Positions 44,069 through 53,131 of a DNA stretch of 64,000 bases are shown here, in pieces. How positions within the stretch are numbered: position 1 is the stretch's first letter; each line of letters starts with the position of its first letter. Below the pieces are notes generated by a model. It saw nothing but the letters and a program-made list of their open reading frames with translations. It made no database searches and was not told the DNA's origin. Made by a program: the position numbers and the translations under genes. This stretch comes from CBDCTM01 sp965222005 (GTDB lineage: Bacteria > Bacteroidota > Bacteroidia > Chitinophagales > Saprospiraceae). Location: contig OZ244935.1 of the NCBI GenBank assembly GCA_965222005.1, forward strand, positions 186,001-250,000, given 5' to 3'.

Positions 44069-45115
44069 CTAGGCAGCATTTTTTATTAGCTTGATTACTT
44101 TTTCCCACATCTGACTCATGTTGGCTACTCGCAGGTTAGCCACAAATTGAGCCCCTTTAATAGTCCATCGTTGTCCCGATTGTTTGAGCCGTTTTTGAAT
44201 AACGGTTCTGTGTGCAGATTCTATTGGGCCTGAACCGATGAGCAACCCTTGATCCTTGTAGGTTTTGTATTTCATTCTCTTTGTGTTATTTTCATAGTAA
44301 GTCAACAACTTTTTTTTAGCTTCTTTTTTGGTTTGTGTCTTACCATCCAAGGCCTTTACCCTTTTAATCACTTTGTCAACCTGATCATTTAAAAGCAATA
44401 GTTTTTGTTGACTTATCCACTCAGACCTTTTCTCTTTGTCGGTAAAGAATACCTTGGCAAAGTCTCCCAGATATTCTGCTGCATGATAGAAGTCTAATAT
44501 TTGAGTGCTCTGCGGATAAGATTCATCTACCCAATTCCAAATCCATTTAGCTCCATCATTTACAAAAACTAACCGGTTCTTTAATCCTTCGTATTCATCC
44601 ACTAATGGCTCTAATTTTCCTAAAAAGTCTTCATGGTTCCCAAAGTGGGCTGTATAGACAGAATCCCTTATCCAACTTCGTTTATCGCTTAACTCATAAT
44701 GGTCCGCAGAGTGAAAAATACGCCCTAATTTTATTTCTTTCCACTCACTCTTTTCTCTGGTCAATAACATACAGCCATCCATCATCACATAAACCTCACT
44801 ATCAGCCGGAACTTGCGACACTTTTGTCCTCAGGCTTTGGTAAGCTGTTTCATCTAATGTCTCACTTTCCTGTTCCAATTGACCGCCATATTGTTTTACT
44901 ACCCGGTCTATCTGTGAAGAACTACTACTGATGCGAAGGTATTTATCCAAACGTTGTGAGGCCTCTTGAAAATTATCATCTTGACCCGCATAAGCCTGCA
45001 ACTCTTGATAATAGGGGCTGATTTGAAATCCATTTACCCCATTACTCCAAGGGTGAACCTTCTCTACTTCTATTCTCCCATATCGTGTCTCAACTTTTTT
45101 TTTTGCGACGGTCAT
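44069..45115 (-). CDS. ISKra4-family transposase, main frame
   Basis: The 348-residue frame has the ISKra4/UPF0236 signature: VYVMMDGCMLLTREKSEWKE (first Asp), RLVFVNDGAKWIWNWVD (second Asp) and LLIGSGPIESAHRTVIQKRL with KQSGQRW (Glu region). It overlaps the smaller upstream frame at a run of ten A (minus strand; T10 at 45095-45104), a likely frameshift site, so the native protein is probably a fusion of both. Confidence 0.88.
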   Translation of the reverse strand: MTVAKKKVETRYGRIEVEKVHPWSNGVNGFQISPYYQELQAYAGQDDNFQEASQRLDKYLRISSSSSQIDRVVKQYGGQLEQESETLDETAYQSLRTKVSQVPADSEVYVMMDGCMLLTREKSEWKEIKLGRIFHSADHYELSDKRSWIRDSVYTAHFGNHEDFLGKLEPLVDEYEGLKNRLVFVNDGAKWIWNWVDESYPQSTQILDFYHAAEYLGDFAKVFFTDKEKRSEWISQQKLLLLNDQVDKVIKRVKALDGKTQTKKEAKKKLLTYYENNTKRMKYKTYKDQGLLIGSGPIESAHRTVIQKRLKQSGQRWTIKGAQFVANLRVANMSQMWEKVIKLIKNAA

Positions 45116-45299
45116 TACCAGGGCTACTTATCATTTTCTCTAAGGTCTCCTTGCCAAACGACACCCATAATTCATCAAATTGCTTCTCATACTCATAAAA
45201 ACTCTTCTCTGCTTCCAATTTCTTCAAACTTTCCCAGTTTTTACGCGCTAGGAACATAAAGTCTTCTTCTGTCATTTTTCGTATTTTTAGTGTGTACAA
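45090..45299 (-). CDS. ISKra4-family transposase, N-terminal frame
   Basis: This 69-residue frame has an FxFLARKNWESLKKLEAEKS-like helical stretch (FMFLARKNWESLKKLEAEKS, residues 14-33) typical for the N-terminus of ISKra4 transposases. It ends in RRKKKS at the A10 run, where a -1 shift would continue into the main frame at VETRYG. The start codon is TTG at 45299 or the ATG at 45275. Confidence 0.65.
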   Translation of the reverse strand: MYTLKIRKMTEEDFMFLARKNWESLKKLEAEKSFYEYEKQFDELWVSFGKETLEKMISSPGNDRRKKKS

Positions 45300-46528
45300 T
45301 ACGCTAATTTACAAAAAACGACATTTTGGGCTGCGCCCAAGGTAAATTACGGTGCTATAAAGATGATAAAATAACTTATACTCAATCGGATGTAGCGTGC
45401 GATTATATCAAAACAAGTACAACCAAATCGCCTGACGAACAACCTAACATCACCGTATATCCCAATCCTGCTTTTGGAAAGCTGCATATAAAAAGTAAAA
45501 ATTTACTGCCCAATGCTCAGATCGAATTATACGATCTAAACGGGCAGTTCATCACCTCAGCTTCATCTAATTTTTCTGAACCCCTGAGCATTTCAACGGA
45601 ACATATCCCGGGGGGAGTTTATCTGCTTAACGTTTTTACTAGCGACCTGTTTTTTACTTTTAAAGTCATCTGCAAATGAATACTAAATCAAGCGGCATTT
45701 TGGCCATGTATTTATTGTGCGCATCTGTTATTACAGCTCAGCACAGCTCTCTGTTTGGAGAGCAAAATACTTCCTGGATGTTAACTTATGAAGACTTTAT
45801 TGGAAAACATGTTGATAGTTGCGCCATTGTAGGTGATACTATAATAACTGCTGAAAGTTATCGAAAAGTTAGTTGTTATTTTAATGGTGTTATAGTTGAA
45901 ACAACATTTGGATTTGTAAGAGAAGACACTACTTCGGGCAAAGCATGGGCAATTTCAAGATATGATCAAGAAGAACGGCTGATTTTAGATTTAGGTCTGA
46001 CTATGGAGGATTCTTTTTTTGTATCAAGTGTTTGGTGGTCTGGCGGGATTTGGGCACAGGTAGATACCATATATGCTGCAAATAATAGAAAAATAATTGA
46101 GTTTGACCTGGAGATTCCCTGGGCATCTAATGAAACATTTAAAATGATTGAAGGAATAGGGACGAATATGGGTATATTTTACCAAAACCCGGGCGGGGTG
46201 AATTTTGGCCCCTATCTACTTTGCGCTTATAAAGATCACATTCGTGTTTATACTAATGACAACCCCTTATATCAGGGGCAATGCAGTTTGATTTCAAGTG
46301 CAATAGCCTCCCCTTTAAGCCCGATCGAACAACTTGTTGTTTTTCCTAATCCGACAGCAGACCAAATTACTATATCTCGTGATTTTCAACTGCCGGGTAG
46401 CACTGTCCACATATCAATTATTGATTTGGCAGGAAAAGTAAGATATCTAAAAGAACATCGGAATAATCAAATTATTACTATTGACGTCTCCAATCTAGAA
46501 TCAGGTCTCTATTTTGTTAAAATCTATT

Positions 46529-48152
46529 GAGTGCGAGACAAATTGGAGGAATCCTAAAATGAGAAGAGTTTGAAGGAATTTAGTAAATTTAAGTTAGAAA
46601 ATAGATTTACTGACCCTCAAACTCTAATTCAAGGTATGGACAAAAAAGTACTAATACAAAAAATAGAAGAAGAAATCGGAAGATTGGTTGACCTAAGTGA
46701 TGAATATGTAGAGCAGGATGTAGGGATTGATAAAATAGAACTAAGCCTACTAAGTGAATTGCTGAAGCTGGGACTGTTGCTATTGAACTACATAATCAAG
46801 CAAAAGTTAAAAAAGGTTGAGGAATATCTCCCGATTTTGGAATCAGGAGAGAGCTACAGGAGTAAAGGGACAAAGAAGCGGAACTACCTCAGTTTGTTTG
46901 GTCTGATACAAATCCATCGTCCATCGTATTTGAGTACTCAACGCGGTCAATTTTATAAAATAGACGATTATTTGCAGTTGCCCAAGGGTTGTTATTGGTC
47001 GTACAATCTACAAGAGTTGGTAGGGGGAAGTGCTACCCAGGGGAGTTACAAAGAAAGCGTAGTGATAGTGAATAAATTATTAGGTTTGAATCTGAGTGGA
47101 AAATCTTCGGAGAGAAATGTCAATCATTTGGGCGAGTACGTTGATCAGTACTATGAGTTGGAGCGAGAAGAAGCTCAAGAAGATGAAGCGTTGTTTTTTA
47201 GCACTACCTTTGATGGTAAAGGATTGCCGAAGATAAAGGCAGTACAACAAAAGGAGGCCAATCCCAAAAAGCGGCTAAGCAAAGGGGAGAAAAAGGGTAA
47301 GAAACAAAGTGCGACAGTGTCAGTTACCTCTGTTTTTACGCCTCAACAAAGGACTGCCGACCAGATATTGGATGGCTTGATGGGAGTGCAAAAAGAAGCT
47401 GCTCAAGAGGACGAACCAGCATCAACACAACAAAAGAAAACGGAAAATAAGATGCACACTAAAATTCACCGTAGAGCATTTTTAGCCAATCAGCAAAAGG
47501 CAATAGATTATGGGATAGAAGATTTAAAATCAAAAATGACCAACTCCCAAAGTCGATTCGTCATCCCCATAGATGCCGGAATAGGCTTGGAAGATAAAAT
47601 ACTGGCAAGCATAAAGAAGAATAATCTGGAAGGTCAATTTGATGGAATCATTTTAGACATAGTCCATGTAAGCGAATACGTTTGGGATTGTGCCAATGCC
47701 ATATTTGGAGAAAGTTCTAAGTTGAGAACAAGCTGGGTCAGAGGGGTGTTAAAAGATATATTGGAAGGAGGAACTGAAAAGGTAATAAAAGACCTTGTGT
47801 TGAATAGAGACAAAACAGAATTATCGACAAACAAAAAGAAGCAGTTAAATAAGGCAATCACCTATTTGACTAACCATAAACACAAAATGAATTACGCTGA
47901 TTTTTTGAAAAAGGGGTATCCAATCAGTTCAGCTCTGGCAGAGTCTACTTGTAAGCATTTGGTCAAAGATAGAATGGAGCAAAGCGGTATGAGATGGTCA
48001 TCCAAGGGGGCGCAAAACATGCTTGACCTTAGAGCTGTAAAACAAAACGGAGACATCGAAGATTTTATACAATTCGTCAGACTAAGGGAACGAAAAGTAA
48101 ATTTAGTCCGATTAGCTGCTTAAATACAAAACCCCTAATTTGTCATGCACTC
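46529..48152 (+). mobile_element. ISKra4-like insertion sequence, 1624 bp
   Basis: The ends GAGTGCGAGACAAATTGG (46529) and, inverted, GAGTGCATGACAAATTAG (ending 48152) agree in 15 of 18 positions. The 9-bp target AAATCTATT is duplicated at 46520-46528 and 48153-48161. It carries one long transposase gene. Confidence 0.92.
46570..48123 (+). CDS. ISKra4-like transposase
   Basis: The 517-residue protein resembles the ISKra4 group in its C-terminal part: SALAESTCKHLVKDRMEQSG, MRWSSKGAQNMLDLRAVKQ, preceded by ILDIVHVSEYVWDCANAIFG. The N-terminal half has LPILESGESYRSKGTKKRNY and FFSTTFDGKGLPK, with a basic low-complexity insert (residues about 225-300). It is a single frame, unlike the element at 44049. 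The listed start is TTG; the ATG at 46636 is an alternative. Confidence 0.85.
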   Translation: MKEFSKFKLENRFTDPQTLIQGMDKKVLIQKIEEEIGRLVDLSDEYVEQDVGIDKIELSLLSELLKLGLLLLNYIIKQKLKKVEEYLPILESGESYRSKGTKKRNYLSLFGLIQIHRPSYLSTQRGQFYKIDDYLQLPKGCYWSYNLQELVGGSATQGSYKESVVIVNKLLGLNLSGKSSERNVNHLGEYVDQYYELEREEAQEDEALFFSTTFDGKGLPKIKAVQQKEANPKKRLSKGEKKGKKQSATVSVTSVFTPQQRTADQILDGLMGVQKEAAQEDEPASTQQKKTENKMHTKIHRRAFLANQQKAIDYGIEDLKSKMTNSQSRFVIPIDAGIGLEDKILASIKKNNLEGQFDGIILDIVHVSEYVWDCANAIFGESSKLRTSWVRGVLKDILEGGTEKVIKDLVLNRDKTELSTNKKKQLNKAITYLTNHKHKMNYADFLKKGYPISSALAESTCKHLVKDRMEQSGMRWSSKGAQNMLDLRAVKQNGDIEDFIQFVRLRERKVNLVRLAA

Positions 48153-48220
48153 AAATCTATTCAAAAGAAAATTCAGAATACTATTCCTATCGTCAAAAAA
48201 TATTCATTAACCGATATTAG

Positions 48221-48735
48221 TATTGATTGAAGCAGATAAAGCCTGGGATATTACTCGGGGCGACCCAAGCATTGTTACCCACGTAATTGATGTAAGTTTT
48301 GATGTAGATCATCCTGACCTTTTCACAGAAATTTTATCACCAACAGATCCCTACACAGGGAATAGCCATAGCGCTTGCTTTTGTATTGATTTTCCAAGTG
48401 TGGACATATGTAGTACAAGAGCACATGGAACCCAAGTAGCAGGCTTTATTTCAGGCCAAACTACTGAAATAGGCAATAATCCAACAGGAGATTATGCTGC
48501 TATTGGTTTTAATACCAAGATGATGGCATACACATTAACTAATGGGTTAACGAAAGCATTATTATTTACTTCTACTATGCTTGGTGCCAGGATTATTAGT
48601 ATAAGTTGGCATTATTCGTCATGTAATCATAGTCCCAATGATGCTATGATTGTAGAAGAAATACTAGATAATGGAACGATAGTTACTGCAGCAGCCGGAC
48701 ATTTAGGTAGCAAAGCACTGCAAATAAACGGCTCT
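48221..48735 (+). pseudogene. Subtilisin-like (S8) serine protease fragment
   Basis: The stretch encodes IEADKAWDITRGDPSIVTHV, then VIDVSFDVDHPDL with the catalytic Asp, RAHGTQVAGFISG with the catalytic His, and ISISWHYSS, the order found in S8 proteases. There is no start region or prodomain before it and no catalytic Ser after it; the match fades near AAAGHLGSK. The open frame then runs on (to 48978) over the antisense of the next gene. It is a relic cut at both ends, next to the IS-rich zone. Confidence 0.75.
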
Positions 48736-48753
48736 TTATTCTGCACAAAACCT

Positions 48754-49539
48754 TCATCGCACCACCACACTTGCCGTGTCCATCCGCACAGCAGCAAAAA
48801 AGCCGAGTGCATCGCCATCAAAATTGCTGCTTACATTGATGGGCGGGGCAACCGTCAGGCCACCTACTCCACTGCCTTGCTGGAAAAAAGCCAGCTCCTT
48901 GAATATCTCGAAAGTCATTGGGTCGCTTTCAAAAACATTCAATTGAATACGCCTTCCCGCCGGCACTTGCTCTCCTAAGGGCAATGTGACTTGCGCGCTT
49001 ACGGCAGCCGGCGACGGATCGTTGAATAGCTGGCCCATACAACAGGTACTGCTATCCACATGTATCATCAACAAGCCTTGCAGGGGCGTCAAAGAGGGGT
49101 TGCTGTAAAATACGGTCAAGCGGCTGTTTTGCGGCATACCCACACTATCCAACACATAGCTGTGCTTCAGCGAATCGATTCGCAGGGAAGCGGCCGGCAT
49201 CACAGATTGGGCCGTATATTCATTACCCTTGTACTGAATTTGTAGCGTGTAGGACTGGCCTGGCAGATCAGCAACGCCATTGGTGTAGTAATTTCCATTG
49301 CCCCAAGCGAATATCGGGTATTCTGTACCCTTGGCATCAATGAGCAACAATTCGGCATCGTTTATCTGTGGTACATTCATTGAATCTGTTTTGCTTATTG
49401 ACTGGCTAATTCGGGCATTCAGCTCTCCGCCATTCGACAAATAAGCCTCTACCACTAAGCGGGGCGACTCATGAGGAAGCTCGATAAGCTCCGTACAGGA
49501 CATGTACATAGCGATTATTGCTATACACAACCTTTTCAT
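48754..49539 (-). CDS. DUF4249-type outer-membrane lipoprotein
   Basis: The 261-residue protein starts with a lipoprotein signal (KRLCIAIIAMYMSC, Cys at about residue 15) followed by TELIELPHESPRLVVEAYLS, the usual N-terminal pattern of DUF4249 proteins, and a beta-rich body. DUF4249 genes regularly lie directly downstream of a TonB-dependent receptor, as here (61 bases), and are thought to be accessory surface lipoproteins of uptake systems; their ligand is unknown. I start at ATG 49539, since the longer frame overlaps the receptor gene. Confidence 0.82.
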   Translation of the reverse strand: MKRLCIAIIAMYMSCTELIELPHESPRLVVEAYLSNGGELNARISQSISKTDSMNVPQINDAELLLIDAKGTEYPIFAWGNGNYYTNGVADLPGQSYTLQIQYKGNEYTAQSVMPAASLRIDSLKHSYVLDSVGMPQNSRLTVFYSNPSLTPLQGLLMIHVDSSTCCMGQLFNDPSPAAVSAQVTLPLGEQVPAGRRIQLNVFESDPMTFEIFKELAFFQQGSGVGGLTVAPPINVSSNFDGDALGFFAAVRMDTASVVVR

Positions 49540-49600
49540 TATCAACAGTTTATCAGACCAAGCATTGTCCAAAAATGTCGGGTTTATTTTTTTAAAATTC

Positions 49601-52234
49601 CTAAAACTCAAAATTATAGCTCACCGAAGGCACCATTCTCACCAAGGTCAATTGGGTGACTTCATGGCTCTTCTGCTGGCTACCTCGCTCAAAGTAAACA
49701 AAATTCGGATTTTTCCGGGCGTACAAATTATAGATGGCAAAGTTCCAATTCGACTGGCGATTCTTTTTGCCATAGCGCCTCAGCGTCAAGGAAACATCAA
49801 GCCGGTGGTGGGCAGGCATCCGATAATTGTTGCGCTCCTCGTAGTAATCCACCAGCTGCCCGAACAACTGAATTTTGCCGGCCGGCAGGGTGACCAGCTT
49901 GCCACTCAGATACACCCAATTGGCCGCAAAGATGAGCTTATTACTAATATCGTAAATGGCGACCAGCGCAAAATCATGCGGCCGGTCTTGCTCCGATCGA
50001 AAGCGCTTGCCTTCATGGATGTCGGGAAAATAGTTGAAGGTTCGCGACCAGTTGTAAGCCAACCAACCCCGCAGCTTGCCGCTGTTTTTGCGCAGCATCA
50101 GCTCCATACCATAGCCTTTCGTTTTGCCAAACACCAGCAGCGATTCCACATCGCGGGGTGCCAGGCCCAGCAAGGCTCCATCGCGATAGCTGATCTGGTG
50201 GCGCAAATGCCGAAAGTACAACTCGCTATTGAGCTCCCAATTTTGCCCCAATGCCCGTACGTAGCCCACCGAAAACTGATTGGCTTGCTGAGGGCGGATG
50301 CGTGCACTGGCAGGTACCCAGATGGTAGCGGGATTGTTGATAAAGGCACTGCGCAGTTGCTGGATGTACTGGCGGGTATGCGTATAGGAGGCTTTGAGTG
50401 CTTGGCGGTCGGCAAACTGCCAATTGACCGAAAGGCGCGGTTCCAGGCCCGTATATTGCTTGATCAGTGCCCCGCTTTTATAAAAAGTGGAATCGGAGCG
50501 CTGGTATTGGTCATTGTAGTCAAACACAAAATTGCCGGTCCCCAGAGCCGAAAAGCCCGAAAAATGCAAGCCATACTCCAATTGCAGTTTATCCTTCACC
50601 ATTAGCTCGTGCGACCAATAAAGGCCCGTTTCTACAGCATCTTTCCTCAAATTTTCATCGTTCATCGAATCTTCCTCACTGCTCACAATCGCGGCCGGCA
50701 AAAAGCTGTGCGACATCAAATTGGCCCCAAAGCGAATCGTACTGCCTGGTCGGCGGTACCATTGAAAATCTGCTTTCAGCGTAACATCGGTGATATTATT
50801 TTTTAGCCGGTCTGTCGAATCTACTTCGAGCTGCTCATTGAACAGGGGCTCAAGGTCAGTGGTGCTTAAAAAGTCGTAGCGGCTGCCTACCAGTGTAGCA
50901 TTCATAAACAGCTTATCGCCAAAGAGGTGATTCCATCGCAGCGTTCCCGTTTTATTGCCCCAATTGATTCCGTTTTCATTCGCCTCAAATACATCCTTGC
51001 CATTGTAAGCTGAAAAATAAAGCCGGTCATTTGGCCCCAGCTGTACATTGGCCTTGAGGTTGATGTCTAAAAAATACAGATCGTCTCCCTGCTTCAAATT
51101 CTTACTCGCCGGCTTGATTAGCAAATCGAGATACGTCCGCCGGACAGAAGCCATGTACGATGCCTTGCCTTTAGCCAGCTGCCCTTCCAGCGTGAGCCGG
51201 GCGGCTAACAGCCCGATGCCGCCAATACCGTGAAAGCGCTTGTTGTTGCCCTCTTTCATCCGGATATCCAGGATACTGGCCAGGCGCCCCCTGTGCTCGG
51301 CCGGAATGTCGCCTTTGATTAGCTCGACAGAGCGAATAGCATCGGCATTGAAGATGGAAAATATGCCCAGCATATGTGAAGGATTGTAAATGGGGGCTTC
51401 ATCCAGCAGTATTAAATTGTGGTCGGAGCTACTGCCCCGTACACTGTATCCGCCGCCTTCCCCGGTACTCGACACACCTGGCAGCAATTGAATATTGCGC
51501 AGAATGTCCGGCTCGCCAAACAGGGCCGGACTGAGTTGGACATCTGCCGGATCTATCTTGCTACGGCCCATGCCTGCCGATTGCAGCAAGGGGTAGTTGA
51601 GTTTTGAACTTACTACTACATCGGGCAACTCGGCCTCCAGCAAATTCAGCTCTGCATTCATTTTCATAGGTTTTTCCAGCGTCACCTGCACTGTTTTGGT
51701 TTGGTAACCAATGTAGCTGAAATGCAGTTGGTATTGATCCTGTGGCAGATTGAGCGAATAAAATCCGTACGCATTGGCATAACAACCGTAGGAGGTGCCT
51801 TGAGCAAATATCGTACAGCCAATGAGCGCCTCACCCGTTTCGGCATCCCGCGCGAAGCCACTGATGGTGTAGCGCAGCGGGGCAGCAGCCTCCTGCTCTT
51901 CGCTGGGCAGAATGATGATATAATTGCCGCGCAATTGGTAATCCAAAGCATACTTTTTGAGAAGCTTATCCAGTATATGGCGGACGGAGCGCTTATGAAA
52001 ATCATTGTTGAGCTGATCGGCAGGAAGGTCATTGTCATTGTAAGTAAACTGCACCTCACTCGCTGCTTCTATCTTATGAAGAGCCTGCTTGAGCGTTTCA
52101 TTTTCCAGTGTCAGGCTAATTTTTTGGTCAAGTGCCCTGCGCTCCTGAGCTGTGAGGCTCCCCGTACTGCCAGCGATTCCAAGCAGCCAGATGATAACTA
52201 TCGAAAGGAGTTGTATTTGAACATGACTTGGCAT
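49601..52234 (-). CDS. TonB-dependent receptor with STN and carboxypeptidase-like N-terminal domains
   Basis: The 877-residue protein has a signal peptide (LLSIVIIWLLGIAGSTGS), an STN domain (about 35-105: SLTLENETLKQALHKIEA), a CarboxypepD_reg-like domain (about 120-205: ISGFARDAETGEALIGCTIF), a plug with GVSSTGEGGGYSVRGSSSDHN and LDEAPIYNPSHMLGIFS, and a 22-strand barrel ending SVSYNFEF. STN domains often signal to a FecR/ECF sigma pair; one lies 7 kb upstream, not adjacent. The plug pattern is typical of receptors that partner DUF4249. The substrate cannot be told. Confidence 0.92.
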   Translation of the reverse strand: MPSHVQIQLLSIVIIWLLGIAGSTGSLTAQERRALDQKISLTLENETLKQALHKIEAASEVQFTYNDNDLPADQLNNDFHKRSVRHILDKLLKKYALDYQLRGNYIIILPSEEQEAAAPLRYTISGFARDAETGEALIGCTIFAQGTSYGCYANAYGFYSLNLPQDQYQLHFSYIGYQTKTVQVTLEKPMKMNAELNLLEAELPDVVVSSKLNYPLLQSAGMGRSKIDPADVQLSPALFGEPDILRNIQLLPGVSSTGEGGGYSVRGSSSDHNLILLDEAPIYNPSHMLGIFSIFNADAIRSVELIKGDIPAEHRGRLASILDIRMKEGNNKRFHGIGGIGLLAARLTLEGQLAKGKASYMASVRRTYLDLLIKPASKNLKQGDDLYFLDINLKANVQLGPNDRLYFSAYNGKDVFEANENGINWGNKTGTLRWNHLFGDKLFMNATLVGSRYDFLSTTDLEPLFNEQLEVDSTDRLKNNITDVTLKADFQWYRRPGSTIRFGANLMSHSFLPAAIVSSEEDSMNDENLRKDAVETGLYWSHELMVKDKLQLEYGLHFSGFSALGTGNFVFDYNDQYQRSDSTFYKSGALIKQYTGLEPRLSVNWQFADRQALKASYTHTRQYIQQLRSAFINNPATIWVPASARIRPQQANQFSVGYVRALGQNWELNSELYFRHLRHQISYRDGALLGLAPRDVESLLVFGKTKGYGMELMLRKNSGKLRGWLAYNWSRTFNYFPDIHEGKRFRSEQDRPHDFALVAIYDISNKLIFAANWVYLSGKLVTLPAGKIQLFGQLVDYYEERNNYRMPAHHRLDVSLTLRRYGKKNRQSNWNFAIYNLYARKNPNFVYFERGSQQKSHEVTQLTLVRMVPSVSYNFEF

Positions 52235-52260
52235 GGAATAAAGATATATACACGCATGCT

Positions 52261-52301
52261 AAAAACAAAAGAAGGGCACCCAATGCAATCGAGCGCCCTT
52301 C
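52261..52301 (-). terminator. Terminator after the beta-barrel protein gene
   Basis: On the minus strand GAAGGGCGC (from 52301) pairs with GTGCCCTTC (to 52271, one G-T pair) and is followed by TTTTGTTTTT. It lies 31 bases after the stop at 52332. Confidence 0.7.
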
Positions 52302-52331
52302 ATCAGAATCCTTTGCTGCGATTATGTTTTA

Positions 52332-52934
52332 CTAAAAAGCATATCCTATGGAGAATCCAACTCGGGGTAGTGTAAGTTTGAGTCCATCCAGATCGGCCTG
52401 TTCGGTTTCGGTGCGACCATCGGCATAAGTGACATCTACATCACTGAAGCGGAGGTGCGTATAGCCCCAGCCAAATTGCGTATCAATGGTAAATCCTTTG
52501 CCCATCACCCACTGCCAGCCCAGGGTGAGCCCGCCGCCAATGCTGGTGCCGGTGAATTTGGCCTCCGCTCTCAAGTCGGTATCGCTTTCGGTCTCTCCTT
52601 TGAAGGTATTGTAGCCCAATTTGAGATGCGGCGCTATAAAGAAGCCAGTCAGGCTTCCTCGCCTGGCTACATAAAAGCGAGCCTCCGGGGTCAGCCGGTA
52701 GTTGTAATAGCTGGAACCGCCATCACCTTCCGAGCTCTCTACGGTGACGCCAATCGGCAGAAAGCGGCCGGCCAACTGTAGAGATACCAGTGGGCTGAGT
52801 GAGCGCTCATAAGCAAATTCAAAGGAAAAAGGCTTGAATTTGAGTACATTTTGCTGTGCTGAGAGTACATTGGGTGCCAGGAAAAACACCAGACCAAAAG
52901 TAATTGTTGCTATCCAATTTTGAATCTTTTTCAT
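52332..52934 (-). CDS. Outer-membrane beta-barrel protein of unknown function
   Basis: The 200-residue protein has a signal peptide (IATITFGLVFFLAPNVLSAQ, cleavage near residue 27) and alternating strands typical of an eight-stranded barrel: FSFEFAYERSLSPLVSLQLA, FIAPHLKLGYNTF and a C-terminal LPRVGFSIGYAF ending in Phe. It resembles DUF3575-type proteins in size and layout. It has its own terminator and is separate from the receptor gene. Confidence 0.75.
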   Translation of the reverse strand: MKKIQNWIATITFGLVFFLAPNVLSAQQNVLKFKPFSFEFAYERSLSPLVSLQLAGRFLPIGVTVESSEGDGGSSYYNYRLTPEARFYVARRGSLTGFFIAPHLKLGYNTFKGETESDTDLRAEAKFTGTSIGGGLTLGWQWVMGKGFTIDTQFGWGYTHLRFSDVDVTYADGRTETEQADLDGLKLTLPRVGFSIGYAF

Positions 52935-53131
52935 AGCTGCGAGTATTTTAAGTGATGAATAAATAAGCTACTACACTTCCATACCGCAGCAAGGACAAAG
53001 GCCCCCAAAAAATTGCAGATTTTAAGAAAATATTAAGCTCGAACCGCTGCGCAAATCATCTGACATCTGATCGTCTGACCCGCTAAGCCTCTGGCCATCT
53101 AAGAAAAGGTAAAGGTAGCCGGAAACCCCCT

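Larger units (their letters stand above)
44049..45338 (-). mobile_element. ISKra4-family insertion sequence, 1290 bp
   Basis: The ends are perfect inverted repeats of 20 bp beginning GGGCGCAGCCCAAAATG. The 8-bp target AAGGTAAA is duplicated at 44041-44048 and 45339-45346. It carries two overlapping frames on the minus strand. Removing the element and one duplication restores the host T9SS gene. Confidence 0.93.
40868..45679 (+). pseudogene. Secreted T9SS-sorted protein gene, split by two insertion sequences
   Basis: Three pieces belong to one gene: 40868-41340 (signal peptide RRLLFPILFFISLTSFAQ and N-terminal domain with FAPIGAKWWYTP), 43919-44048, and 45347-45679 (ending in a T9SS type A sorting domain: ITVYPNPAFGKLHIKS, then IELYDLNGQF and GVYLLNVFT). 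Joining them after removal of each IS and one copy of its target duplication gives an unbroken frame of 311 codons plus stop. The gene overlaps its downstream neighbour by 4 bases. The intact part could still yield a truncated secreted fragment without a sorting signal. Confidence 0.9.
45676..48220 (+). pseudogene. Second T9SS-sorted secreted protein gene, 3' end split off by an IS
   Basis: The gene starts at ATG 45676, overlapping the previous gene's stop. Its 284 residues before the IS contain a signal peptide (LAMYLLCASVITAQ), a domain beginning SSLFGEQNTSWMLTYEDF, and most of the sorting domain: LVVFPNPTADQITISR, IIDLAGKVRYL and LESGLYFVKIY, followed by a stop formed at the IS border. Beyond the IS the original frame continues SKENSEYYSYRQKIFINRY and stops at 48220, giving 303 residues when rebuilt. 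The insertion removes the last strand of the sorting domain, which is needed for T9SS recognition. Confidence 0.87.

Noticed and set aside
48736..48978. Extension of the S8 protease frame to 48978
   Set aside because: This part is the antisense of the DUF4249 gene and shows no protease motif, including no catalytic Ser.
49502..50605. A long 367-residue plus-strand frame
   Set aside because: It is antisense to the TonB receptor, which has clear domain structure; the frame is an effect of codon bias.
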